In this document: positions 55,881 to 63,785 of the stretch, piece by piece
Layout of the letters: each line of letters opens with the position of its first letter
Numbering within the stretch: position 1 is the stretch's first letter
From: Streptomyces sedi
GTDB taxonomy: Bacteria > Actinomycetota > Actinomycetes > Streptomycetales > Streptomycetaceae
DNA: 64,000 bases
Direction of reading: 5' to 3'
Assembly (NCBI RefSeq): GCF_006335015.1
Contig: NZ_VDGT01000021.1
Location: forward strand, 1 to 64,000
Program-made: the position numbers and the translations under genes
Notes under the pieces: model-generated
Told to the model about the DNA's origin: nothing
The model's database searches: none
The model's input: the letters and a program-made list of their open reading frames with translations, nothing else

Positions 55881-56662
55881 CCGGCCACCGCGTTCCGCAG
55901 CGGGACCCCGTCGGGGTCGACGTCGCGGCCCGGGTCGCCGGCCAGGCCGACGGCCCGCAGGCCGAGCCGGTCGCGCGCCGGGTCGGGGGCGGGCGCGGTC
56001 TCGGCGGTGAAGGTGAAGACCTCCAACACCGCGTCGCCCGCCTGGAGGTAGTCGATCACGAAACCGCGCCGGTCCCCCTCGTGCACCAGCCGGCCGATCA
56101 CCGGATACCCCAGCCGGTCGCGGTAGTACGCCAGGCTCGCCTCCAGGTCGCCCGAGGTGAGCGCCACATGGTCGAAGACCGGCTCCGCCTCGGGCGACCG
56201 CGCCTCGGCCAGCCGGCGTTCACGCTCGACCAGGTCAGGGGTGGTCACCTCGTGGTAGGTGAGGTGGCCGTCGATGATCTCCAGCAGCGTGCCGTCCGGG
56301 TCGGTGAAGAAGGCGATGTTGACGTCGCCGACCGCGCGCAGCGGCTCCAGCGTGAACGGAACGCCGGCGGCCTTCAGCCGTTCCGCCCGCCGGTACACGT
56401 CGCCGACCTTCATCCCGAAGTGCCGCATCCCGCGTTGGAGATCGTCCCGGATCCAGCCGCCGAGCGGGTCGCCCCCCTCTCCCTCACCGACCACCAGCTT
56501 GACCAGCGCGCCACCGGCGTCCAGCCAGTGGACGCCCGGGGTCGGCGGCTCGGGCGTCGACTCGGCCGGGCGCAGGCCGAGCTGGCCCCGGTAGAAGTCG
56601 AGGGAACGTGCGGCGTCGCTGACGCCTATCTCGACGTAGGCCATTCCTGACGTGTGGGGCAT
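55877..56662 (-). CDS. Two-domain VOC (glyoxalase/bleomycin-resistance fold) protein
   Basis: 261 residues, two VOC modules: 6-125 (AYVEIGVSDAARSLDFYRGQLGL, HFGMKVGDVYRRAERLKAAG, AFFTDPDGTLLEIID) and 150-250 (FDHVALTSGDLEASLAYYRDRLGY, FVIDYLQAGDAVLEVF). His and Glu metal ligands are visible in both halves. Coupled to the reductase gene. May act on a sugar-derived lactone or acid; specific reaction unknown. Confidence 0.87.
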   Translation of the reverse strand: MPHTSGMAYVEIGVSDAARSLDFYRGQLGLRPAESTPEPPTPGVHWLDAGGALVKLVVGEGEGGDPLGGWIRDDLQRGMRHFGMKVGDVYRRAERLKAAGVPFTLEPLRAVGDVNIAFFTDPDGTLLEIIDGHLTYHEVTTPDLVERERRLAEARSPEAEPVFDHVALTSGDLEASLAYYRDRLGYPVIGRLVHEGDRRGFVIDYLQAGDAVLEVFTFTAETAPAPDPARDRLGLRAVGLAGDPGRDVDPDGVPLRNAVAG

Positions 56663-56750
56663 GGTCCGCCTTTCCTGGAATCCGGGTCACGTGCGGCGAC
56701 GTGGGGCGCGTGCGAGGGAGCGTTCGGTGGAAAACGCCGCCTCATCCGCA

Positions 56751-56782
56751 CATACCCAATGATGATCGTCGGAATGGGTATG
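56751..56782. promoter_or_regulatory. CATACCCA-N16-TGGGTATG operator-like dyad
   Basis: Perfect 8-bp inverted repeats at 56751-56758 and 56775-56782, in the 361-bp gap between the divergent VOC/reductase and dehydrogenase/dehydratase units. Two turns of helix separate the centres, as for a dimeric or tetrameric repressor controlling both directions. Confidence 0.6.
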
Positions 56783-56893
56783 AGCCACAGACCACGGACC
56801 ACGGACTACCGCTCCCGACACCTGCACCGGTACCGGCACCGACAACCACGCGGGGCGAGCCGACCGCCTCCGGGGTCTTGCCGTCCGGCCGCA

Positions 56894-56928
56894 CGGCGGG
56901 TTGAGTCGAGAAGGGGCTCAACCCGCCG
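56894..56928 (+). promoter_or_regulatory. 12-bp hairpin in the leader of the dehydrogenase gene
   Basis: CGGCGGGTTGAG-N11-CTCAACCCGCCG, perfect stem. It lies 96 bases before the ATG. A 16-bp perfect palindrome CGTCCCCCGGGGGACG follows at 56957-56972. Either an attenuator or an operator. Confidence 0.5.
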
Positions 56929-57023
56929 GCCGAGTCGGGAGGCGAAGGTCGCGGAACGTCCCCCGGGGGACGACGGTCGAGGTCGCGACGGTCGGGAGTC
57001 GACGGGCGAGAGGAGCCGGACCC

Positions 57024-58100
57024 ATGCGGGCAGTCCGTTGGCACGGCCGGGACGACGTGCGGTACGAGACCGTGCCCGACGCGCCCCCACCGGGCCCCGG
57101 CGAGGTGCGGGTCGCCGTCGCGTGGTGCGGACTGTGCGGCACCGACCTGCTGGAGTACCGCGGCGGCCCCGTCGAGATCCCCACCCGGCCGCATCCGGTC
57201 ACCGGCGCCCTCGCGCCCGTCGTGCTGGGCCACGAGGTCGCCGGGCGCGTCGACGCCACCGGCCCGGGCGTCACCGGGCTCGTCCCGGGGGCGCTGGTCG
57301 CCCTCAACGGGCTGATCCCCTGCGACCGTTGCGCGGTCTGCGCCGACGGCGCCTACCACCTCTGCCCGGACTTCGCCCACATCGGGATGTCGGCGGACGG
57401 CGGGCTCGCCGAGCGGGTCACCGTGCCGGCGCGAATGGTCGAGCCCGCCCCTGAGGGCCTGGACGCGGATGTCGCCGCGCTGGCCGAGCCGTTCGCCGTC
57501 GCCTGGCACCTCGTCCGCCGGCTGGGCACGCCGGGTGGGCGGAGGGCCCTGGTCGTCGGCGCCGGGACGATCGGCCTGGCCACCGCGCTGATCCTGCGCG
57601 CGGGCGGCGACGAGGTGACGGTGGCCGACATCGGCGAACGACGGCTGGCCGTGCCGCGTGCCCTCGCGCTTCCGACCCAGCGCGCCGACCTCGACCCACC
57701 CGCCTCGGGCGCCTCGGGTGCCTTGCGCGCTTCGGGAGCCTTGGGCTCCGAACTCGTCGTGGACTGCACGGGTACCGGCCCCGGCTTCGCGCTCGCCTGC
57801 GCGGCCACCCGCCCCGGCGGCACCCTCGGCCTGGCGGGACTGCCGGGCGCGCCGGTCCCGTTCGACCTGGCCGCCGCCGTCAAGCGGGAGTTGACGTTGG
57901 TCGGCTCGATGTCCCACCGCACCGCGGAGGATCTGCGGCCCGCCCTCGCCTTCCTCGCCGAACACTCGGAGGAAGCCAGGCGGTTGATCACCGGCACGGT
58001 GGAACTGGAACGGGCCGTCACCCACGGTCTCGACGTGCTGACCGGCCCGGAGCGCGGTCGCCACGTCAAGATCCTGGTGGCGGCGGGAAGCCACCCGTGA
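57024..58100 (+). CDS. Zinc-dependent alcohol/polyol dehydrogenase
   Basis: 358 residues, MDR family. Catalytic zinc: CGLCGTD and GHEVAG; structural zinc: four Cys in CDRCAVCADGAYHLC; NAD loop ALVVGAGTIGLATALIL. Closest in pattern to 2,3-butanediol/threonine/sorbitol-type dehydrogenases. ATG at 57024 with GAGAGGAG 9 bases upstream. A small Ala/Ser/Gly expansion (ASGASGALRASGALGS) sits in the cofactor domain. The IlvD-type dehydratase follows 138 bp later, suggesting a sugar-acid pathway. Confidence 0.92.
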   Translation: MRAVRWHGRDDVRYETVPDAPPPGPGEVRVAVAWCGLCGTDLLEYRGGPVEIPTRPHPVTGALAPVVLGHEVAGRVDATGPGVTGLVPGALVALNGLIPCDRCAVCADGAYHLCPDFAHIGMSADGGLAERVTVPARMVEPAPEGLDADVAALAEPFAVAWHLVRRLGTPGGRRALVVGAGTIGLATALILRAGGDEVTVADIGERRLAVPRALALPTQRADLDPPASGASGALRASGALGSELVVDCTGTGPGFALACAATRPGGTLGLAGLPGAPVPFDLAAAVKRELTLVGSMSHRTAEDLRPALAFLAEHSEEARRLITGTVELERAVTHGLDVLTGPERGRHVKILVAAGSHP

Positions 58101-58238
58101 CCTGCGGGCCGACCCGGCACTAGGTTCGGGACGCGCCGGCGGCGGCAGCCACGGGTGAATCAGGGACGGCGGAGCCAACGAGGTCGACGGCGTCAGCGGA
58201 GTCAACGGAGTCGGTACAGAGAACAGCGGAGGCAGGGC

Positions 58239-59981
58239 ATGAGCCAACAGCGGGACGGCGCGCGGCGGAGCGCGGAGTGGTTCGGCGCCGAGGGGCGCAA
58301 CGGCATGATCCACCGCTCCTGGATGCGTAACCAGGGTCTGGGTCCGGAGGTGTTCGACGGCCGGCCGGTCATCGGCGTGGCGAGCAGCTGGTCGGAACTG
58401 ACCCCGTGCAACGCGCACCTCAGGGAAGTCGCCGACTACGTCAAGCGCGGAGTGTGGCAGGCGGGCGGGCTGCCGCTCGAATTCCCCGTGATGTCGCTGG
58501 GCGAGACCCTGATGCGGCCGACCACGATGCTCTTCCGCAACCTGATGGCGATGGAGGTGGAGGAGACCATCCGCGCCAACCCGTTGGACGGCGTGGTGCT
58601 TCTCTCGGGCTGCGACAAGACCACTCCCGCGATGCTGATGGGAGCGGCGAGCGTGGACCTGCCGTCGCTGATGGTCACCGGCGGGCCGATGCTCAACGGC
58701 AAGTTCCAGGGCCGGGACATAGGTTCGGGCACCGACGTGTGGCGGCTGAGCGAGGAGGTGCGGGCCGGCCGGCTGGACGAGGCCGACCTCACCGAGGCGG
58801 AGGGCTGCATGTCGCGCAGCCGGGGCCACTGCATGACGATGGGCACGGCGTCGACGATGGCGTGCGTCGCCGAGGCATTGGGGATGCAGCTGTCCGGCTC
58901 GGCGGCGATCCCGGCCGTCGACGCCCGCCGTTACGCCCTCGCGCAGGCCGCCGGGCGGCGCGCGGTGGCGCTGGTCGAGGAGGACCTGCGCCCCTCGACG
59001 GTGTTGAACAGGGACGCCTTCGAGAACGCGATCCGCGCCAACGCCGCGCTCGGCGGCTCGACCAACGCCGTGGTCCATCTGCTGGCGCTGGCCGGAAGGG
59101 TGGGCGTGCCGCTGACGCTGGACGAGTTCGACGCGCTGACCACCGAGGTACCGGTGCTGGTCGACCTGATGCCGTCCGGCAGGTTCCTGATGGAGGACTT
59201 CTACTACGCGGGCGGGCTCCCCGTCGTGTTGCGCGAGTTGGACGAGCTGGGGCTGCTGCACCGGGAGGCGGTGACCGTCAGCGGGCGGGACATGGCCACC
59301 GAGACGGACGGGGCGCGCTGTTGGAACCGCGAGGTGATCAGGAGCGGTGCGGAACCGTTCCGCCCCGCCGGCGAGGGCACCGTGGTGCTGCGCGGCAGCC
59401 TCGCGCCTGACGGCGCGGTCCTCAAGGTCTCGGCCGCCTCGCCCGAGCTGCTGACGCACCGGGGGCGGGCACTGGTCTACGACCGGGTGGAGGACTACAT
59501 CGCCGCCGCCGACGACCCCGACCTGCCCGTCACCCCGGAGACCGTGATCGTCGTGCGCAACGCGGGACCGCGCGGCTATCCGGGCTTCCCCGAGGTGGGG
59601 AACCCCCCGGTGCCGAAGGTGCTGCTGGAGGCCGGGGTGACCGACGTGCTGCGGATCAGCGACGCCCGGATGAGCGGCACCGGCTACGGGAGTTGTGTGC
59701 TGCACGTCGCGCCGGAGGCGGCGGTCGGCGGGCCGCTGGCGCTGGTGCGCACCGGCGACTGGATCGAACTCGACGTGGCGGCCCGGCGCCTCGACCTCGA
59801 CGTTCCCGAGGACGAGCTGGCCGCCCGCGCGAAGGAACCCCGGCCGGAGCCCGAGGAGGCGGCGCCGGCGCGGGGGTGGGCCAAGTTGTATGTCGAGCAT
59901 GTGACGCAGGCCAACGAGGGCGCGGACCTGGACTTCCTGGTCGGTGGCAGCGGCGACGCGGTGCCACGCCACTCGCACTGA
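58239..59981 (+). CDS. IlvD/Edd-family sugar-acid dehydratase
   Basis: 580 residues, full length. Fe-S ligands: LTPCNAHL, LLSGCDKTTPA and GCMSRSRGHC. Also GGPMLNGKFQGRDIGSGTDV, ANAALGGSTNAVVHLLALAG and ISDARMSGTGYGSCVLHVAPEAAVGG. The GKFQGRDIGSGTD and MSRSRGHCMTMG patterns fit the arabinonate/xylonate/galactonate branch rather than dihydroxyacid dehydratase. ATG at 58239 with GGAGG 6 bases upstream. Probably dehydrates an aldonic acid made by the neighbouring dehydrogenases. Confidence 0.93.
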   Translation: MSQQRDGARRSAEWFGAEGRNGMIHRSWMRNQGLGPEVFDGRPVIGVASSWSELTPCNAHLREVADYVKRGVWQAGGLPLEFPVMSLGETLMRPTTMLFRNLMAMEVEETIRANPLDGVVLLSGCDKTTPAMLMGAASVDLPSLMVTGGPMLNGKFQGRDIGSGTDVWRLSEEVRAGRLDEADLTEAEGCMSRSRGHCMTMGTASTMACVAEALGMQLSGSAAIPAVDARRYALAQAAGRRAVALVEEDLRPSTVLNRDAFENAIRANAALGGSTNAVVHLLALAGRVGVPLTLDEFDALTTEVPVLVDLMPSGRFLMEDFYYAGGLPVVLRELDELGLLHREAVTVSGRDMATETDGARCWNREVIRSGAEPFRPAGEGTVVLRGSLAPDGAVLKVSAASPELLTHRGRALVYDRVEDYIAAADDPDLPVTPETVIVVRNAGPRGYPGFPEVGNPPVPKVLLEAGVTDVLRISDARMSGTGYGSCVLHVAPEAAVGGPLALVRTGDWIELDVAARRLDLDVPEDELAARAKEPRPEPEEAAPARGWAKLYVEHVTQANEGADLDFLVGGSGDAVPRHSH

Positions 59982-60002
59982 GTCACCCCGCGCGCGGCGG
60001 GC

Positions 60003-60032
60003 AGGGGCGGCGGACCGCGGTCGGCCGCCCCT
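60003..60032 (+). terminator. Hairpin terminator after the dehydratase
   Basis: AGGGGCGGC pairs with GCCGCCCCT (60003-60011 with 60024-60032); GACC/GGTC extends the stem inside a single G-G mismatch. It ends 51 bases after the stop. Confidence 0.75.
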
Positions 60033-60185
60033 ACTGACTGACCGTCAGCGGTACGGGGCCGATCCGACGGGGCGTCAGCGTGGTCGACCGACCGGTCGCC
60101 GGTGTGGGCGGCGGAAGTCGTGCACTCGGTTCGGTGGCCGACGTTCACGCGGTTCGGTGGGGCGCGGCGGCTCAGCGCGGCGGGC

Positions 60186-60253
60186 GTTCAGTGGGGCGGG
60201 CGGTTCGGTGGGGCGGACGGTTCAGTGGGGCGGACGGTTCAGTGGGGCGGGCG
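60186..60253. repeat. 17-bp tandem repeat (4 copies) over the 3' end of a small gene
   Basis: GTTC(A/G)GTGGGGCGG(A/G)CG repeated at 60186, 60203, 60220 and 60237 with exact 17-bp period; looser copies continue upstream to about 60120. The last copy contains the stop codon and final residues of the small minus-strand gene. The rest of 60033-60185 holds a CTGAC-C-GTCAG dyad (60038-60048) and nothing else I can name. Confidence 0.9.
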
Positions 60254-60418
60254 GTAGTTCTCGGCCTTGTCGAGGATCGCGGTGAACCGTTCCCACTGCG
60301 CCGCCCCCTCGGCCGTGGGCCCCACGGTGAAGTCCTCCGGGTCCAGGAAGTCGAGCCTCTCCCTCGTGGCCGGGTCGAGATCCAGCCATGCCGCCCTATC
60401 CTGCGGTGACCGAGCCAC
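60239..60418 (-). CDS. Small protein of unknown function
   Basis: 59 residues from a GTG at 60418: MARSPQDRAAWLDLDPATRERLDFLDP-type start (V read as M), then EDFTVGPTAEGAAQWERFTAILDK and a C-terminus ending in RPPH. Hydrophilic, probably helical; family not recognised. The start overlaps the 3' end of the zinc-ribbon micro-ORF by 23 bases in another frame, so coupled translation is likely; its own ribosome binding site is weak. An in-frame GTG at 60502 would read through the micro-ORF out of frame and is less likely. Confidence 0.6.
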   Translation of the reverse strand: MARSPQDRAAWLDLDPATRERLDFLDPEDFTVGPTAEGAAQWERFTAILDKAENYRPPH

Positions 60419-60488
60419 AGTCTTCGCACACCCAGTTGCCGTTGTTGAGCCTGCGACCCTCAGCCGAGCCGCAAGAAGGACATTCCAC
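60396..60488 (-). CDS. 30-residue zinc-ribbon micro-protein
   Basis: GTG at 60488, TAG at 60396. The protein begins VECPSCGSAEGRRL and ends NGNWVCEDCGSVTAG, giving C3-x2-C6 and C21-x2-C24, a complete zinc-ribbon knuckle pair like that of TFIIB or of transposase/RNAP zinc ribbons. GAGGGGG lies about 8 bases upstream of the GTG. It is too short for standard gene calling and overlaps the next small gene. Coding is supported by the motif and by the ribosome binding site; function unknown. Confidence 0.6.
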   Translation of the reverse strand: MECPSCGSAEGRRLNNGNWVCEDCGSVTAG

Positions 60489-60673
60489 CGGCGCCCCCTC
60501 ACGCGTTCACACGCCTCTCCCCAGCAGACGCGGGCTCTGACTGTAGCGTGCGCCGCCCCTGGCCGGCAGCCCCGTGCGACCGCCCCCGCGCCCCTCCACG
60601 GCCGTCAACACCCTTGTTTCCACGGCGAGCAGGGGTGGCCGGCGCGCGTCGGCGAGCCACGCACAACGAAAGA

Positions 60674-60717
60674 CGCGCGGGCGTTTCCGATCACAAAGGA
60701 TCAGAAACACCCGCGCG
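60674..60717 (-). terminator. Long hairpin terminator after the carboxypeptidase gene
   Basis: Arms 60674-60692 and 60699-60717 pair over 19 bp around a 6-nt loop. The only two mismatches are C-A on the plus strand, which become G-U pairs in a minus-strand RNA, so the hairpin is fully paired only in the transcript of the carboxypeptidase gene, whose stop is 14 bases away. Confidence 0.88.
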
Positions 60718-60730
60718 CACTCGAAAGGGA

Positions 60731-63559
60731 TCAGGTGATCCGGGTCAACCGTGCACCGAACGCGGGCTCGGACAGCGACTCACCCAACGCCACCGGCACC
60801 TCGATCGCCCCCTCCCCCTCGCCGGCCCGCAGCGTGCCGACCACGGTGCCGGCCTCGGCGGATCCCGGGACGCCGTCGGCGCCCTCGACCAGTTCCAGGT
60901 CGACTTCGAGGCCGGGCCAACCGGCCACCGAGAGATCCTCGGTGATCACCAGCGGCGCTCCTCCGCCCAGTCCGTCGTCGACCTCGCCGACCACGTCGCC
61001 CGAGGAGAGCATCGGTTCGGCGACCAACTCGTCCTGGGCGAAGTCGATCAGCGCCTTGCCCGACGTCAGGGCGCCGGTCAGGATCGAGTTGTCCGAGGGG
61101 TGCGGCGGCTGGGCCAGCACCGCGCCGACGATCAGCTGGGTGTTGTCGCCCACCTGCTGCTCGGCGGCGAAGAGCAGGTTGCCGCCGGCGGTCGTGGTGG
61201 TGCCGGTCTTGATGCCGACCACGCCGTCCAACGGAACCAGATGGTTCCAGTTGGGCTGCTGGTCACCCTGGCTGTCGACGTAGCTCGGCATCCGGACCAC
61301 CTCGCGGAAGAGGGGGTCCTTCATGACCTCGCGGCCCAGCTTCGTCTGGTCCGCGGCCGTGCTCACCGTCTCCGGGCGCAGCCCGCTCGGGTCGGTGTAG
61401 GTGGTGTCGGTCATGCCCAGTTCCTCGGCGGCCTCGTTCATCTTCTCGACGAACGCCTCCTCGGAACCCGCGTCCCAACGCGCCAGCAGCCGGGCCACGT
61501 TGTTGGCCGAGGCGATCATGATCGCCTGGATGGCTTCCCGCTGGGTCAGCTCCTGGCCGGCGGTCACCTCGACGATGGACTCGTTCTCGGCGATCAGGTC
61601 GACCTCGTCCTCGGCCTGCTGGTCGACGGGAATCGACGCGCCGTCCGTCTCCGGGTCCATGGGGTGGTCGCGGAGGATCACATACGCCGTCATCACCTTG
61701 GCGACGGACGCGATCGGCACGGGCTCCTGCTCACCGGACGAACCGAACGAACCCAGCCCCTGCACGTCCAACTGCGCCTGCCCCTGCTCGGGCCAGGGAA
61801 CGGAACCCAGGTCGCCCTCGAAGGTGTAGGTCTCCGCGGCCGTCAGCTCAAGCCCCGGCTCGGGCAACGGGCGCAGCACCTGTGCCACGACGAGCGCGAC
61901 CAACGCCAACACCGCCAGCGGGGTCCAGATCTTGATCCGACGCACGAGGGTGCGCAGGGGCGTGGGCGGGGGCGCGGGTTTGTTGGTGAGCGCCGCCAGC
62001 AGCTCCAACGGGTCCCGGTCGGCGTCGGCGGGCGGCGGAGCCGCCTCGGGCCTCGGCGGGAGAACGGGGGCGGGCGGGGCCGCCTCCGGCTTCGGCGGCG
62101 CCGACGGCGCGGGCTCCGACTTCGCCAGCGCGGCGCGCGCCGCGGCGCGCGGGTCGTCGGCGCGGTCCTTGCCGCGCTCGCCCTCCTTCGCGCCCTTGGC
62201 CTCCTGCGCCTCGCCTGTCCCCTTGGGAGGCGCGCTCGGCTTCGGGGGAACGGCGGGGGCCTCGTCCTTCTCCCCTACCGCCGGCATCGCGGCCGTGACA
62301 CCGACCGTGCCGCCGCTTCCCGCTGCGTCCTCGCCGTCCTTGTCGCCCCTGTCGCCCTTGGCGCCCTTGGCGCCCTTGGGCGCGTCGCCGGCCGCCTTGG
62401 CCGCGGCGGGCAGCCGCAGCATCGCCGTGGCGTTGCTCTCGCCCTCGGTGCCCTCCGCGCCCTCGGCGCTCTTGTCGTCGGCGTCGCCCTTCGCCTCGGG
62501 CGGCAACCGCAACTGGGTGGTGCCCTTGTCTCCCCGGCCTTCCTCTCCCTTGCCGTCCCCGTCGTCCTCGTCCCCGTCGTCCTCGCCGGCCTTCTCGGAC
62601 GGCGCCCGCAGCTCCGTCGTCAGCCGGTCCCCGGTCTCCTTCTCCTTCTCCGGCTCCTTCTCCGACTCGGGCAGCCGCAGCATCCGGGTCGAGTGGTCGC
62701 CATCCTCGGCGTCGGCCGCCTCGGACTCGGCCTCGCCGTCGTCATCCCCGTCGGCCGCCTCGGACTCGGCGTCCGCGCGGTCCTTCTCCGAGGCCCGCAG
62801 CTCGGTCGTTCCCCTGTCCTCAGAGTCCGGGCGTGCCCCCGGCCCCGTCTTCGCGTCCCCGGACGCCTCGTTCCCCTCCGCGGGCTCGCCCTCCCCGGCG
62901 GGAGAACGCAGCTCCGTCGTTCCCTTGTCACCGGCCTTCGAGGACGCCTCCTCGTCCGCGACAGGAGAACGCAACTCCGTTGTCCCCTTGTCCCCCGAGT
63001 CGGCCGGCAGCCGCAACTCCGCCGTCAGACGATCGCCCGCGCCGGGGGCCGACGCCTCCCCCTCCGGCTCGGAGGTCTCGCCGTCAGCTGACGGGGCCTC
63101 ACCCCTACCGCCGTTACCTGATCGTTCCTCAGCCGCGTCGCCCCCGGTCGCGCTTCCGGTCTTCTCTGGCCTCTTCGGCTTCCGCGACTCCTCCGACCGC
63201 CGCTCCGCGTCGGCGGCCTTCGGCTGATCCGAGGCGGGAAGCCTCAGCATCGTCGTCGCGTCGCCGGGCGCGTCCGCCTCCGCGCCCTCCGCGCCGGCGC
63301 CCGCGTCGTCGCCCCCGGCCTCGTCCCGCCCGTCCCTCCCACCGTCGTCGTCCGGCTCGGCGTCATGCCGGCCGGCTATACCCGTCCCCTCGTCGCCGCC
63401 CTGGGCGTCGTCCCGCGCCGCGCCTTCGGCGGCGGCCTTCTTGCCCTCGTCCCCGGCAACCTTCGCGCCCTGTGGAACCCTTCCGGGGTCCTCAGACGTC
63501 TTCTCCGATGACTCTCGCTCCCGATCCCGAACCCACCTGTCCGGGGACTCGCCCGACAC
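60731..63559 (-). CDS. D-alanyl-D-alanine carboxypeptidase with long repeat-bearing cytoplasmic tail
   Basis: 942 residues, against about 400 for an ordinary enzyme. Residues 1-540 are charged, disordered and cytoplasmic, with at least nine copies of an eight-residue motif of the form (G/A/S/L)T(T/A/R)(E/M/Q)LR(L/S/A)P (at 101, 178, 192, 213, 250, 290, 313, 346, 377). A membrane segment follows at about 544-562. The external domain is peptidase S11: SVAK (Ser618-Lys621), SAN (684-686) and KTG (784-786). It trims pentapeptides in the wall. GTG at 63559 with GGAGG 6 bases upstream. The tail may link wall trimming to Ser/Thr-kinase/FHA signalling. Confidence 0.93.
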   Translation of the reverse strand: MSGESPDRWVRDRERESSEKTSEDPGRVPQGAKVAGDEGKKAAAEGAARDDAQGGDEGTGIAGRHDAEPDDDGGRDGRDEAGGDDAGAGAEGAEADAPGDATTMLRLPASDQPKAADAERRSEESRKPKRPEKTGSATGGDAAEERSGNGGRGEAPSADGETSEPEGEASAPGAGDRLTAELRLPADSGDKGTTELRSPVADEEASSKAGDKGTTELRSPAGEGEPAEGNEASGDAKTGPGARPDSEDRGTTELRASEKDRADAESEAADGDDDGEAESEAADAEDGDHSTRMLRLPESEKEPEKEKETGDRLTTELRAPSEKAGEDDGDEDDGDGKGEEGRGDKGTTQLRLPPEAKGDADDKSAEGAEGTEGESNATAMLRLPAAAKAAGDAPKGAKGAKGDRGDKDGEDAAGSGGTVGVTAAMPAVGEKDEAPAVPPKPSAPPKGTGEAQEAKGAKEGERGKDRADDPRAAARAALAKSEPAPSAPPKPEAAPPAPVLPPRPEAAPPPADADRDPLELLAALTNKPAPPPTPLRTLVRRIKIWTPLAVLALVALVVAQVLRPLPEPGLELTAAETYTFEGDLGSVPWPEQGQAQLDVQGLGSFGSSGEQEPVPIASVAKVMTAYVILRDHPMDPETDGASIPVDQQAEDEVDLIAENESIVEVTAGQELTQREAIQAIMIASANNVARLLARWDAGSEEAFVEKMNEAAEELGMTDTTYTDPSGLRPETVSTAADQTKLGREVMKDPLFREVVRMPSYVDSQGDQQPNWNHLVPLDGVVGIKTGTTTTAGGNLLFAAEQQVGDNTQLIVGAVLAQPPHPSDNSILTGALTSGKALIDFAQDELVAEPMLSSGDVVGEVDDGLGGGAPLVITEDLSVAGWPGLEVDLELVEGADGVPGSAEAGTVVGTLRAGEGEGAIEVPVALGESLSEPAFGARLTRIT

Positions 63560-63785
63560 CCGTGCCTCCTCGTAACGACCCTTGAATGAACTGGCTGCTG
63601 GCCCCTATCAGTTTGCCGGTTCCTGTGCACCTCGGTACGCCACACCAGCAGTGGCCCATTCGTGCTCCCCTCCCCCTTGGACGTTAACGACATATCTACG
63701 GGTTCCCCCACAAAGGCACCAGGCACTCTCGACAGAACAATGTGAGAGGCGTCACCCTGTCTTTCATCCACGCGGGGAGGCATGG

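Noticed and set aside
56742..59978. A 1078-codon minus-strand frame across the dehydrogenase and dehydratase
   Set aside because: Antisense shadow; the plus-strand genes have ribosome binding sites and full enzyme motifs.
60038..60048. CTGAC-C-GTCAG dyad as an operator
   Set aside because: It is located after the dehydratase terminator and far from any start codon, so it has no obvious target.
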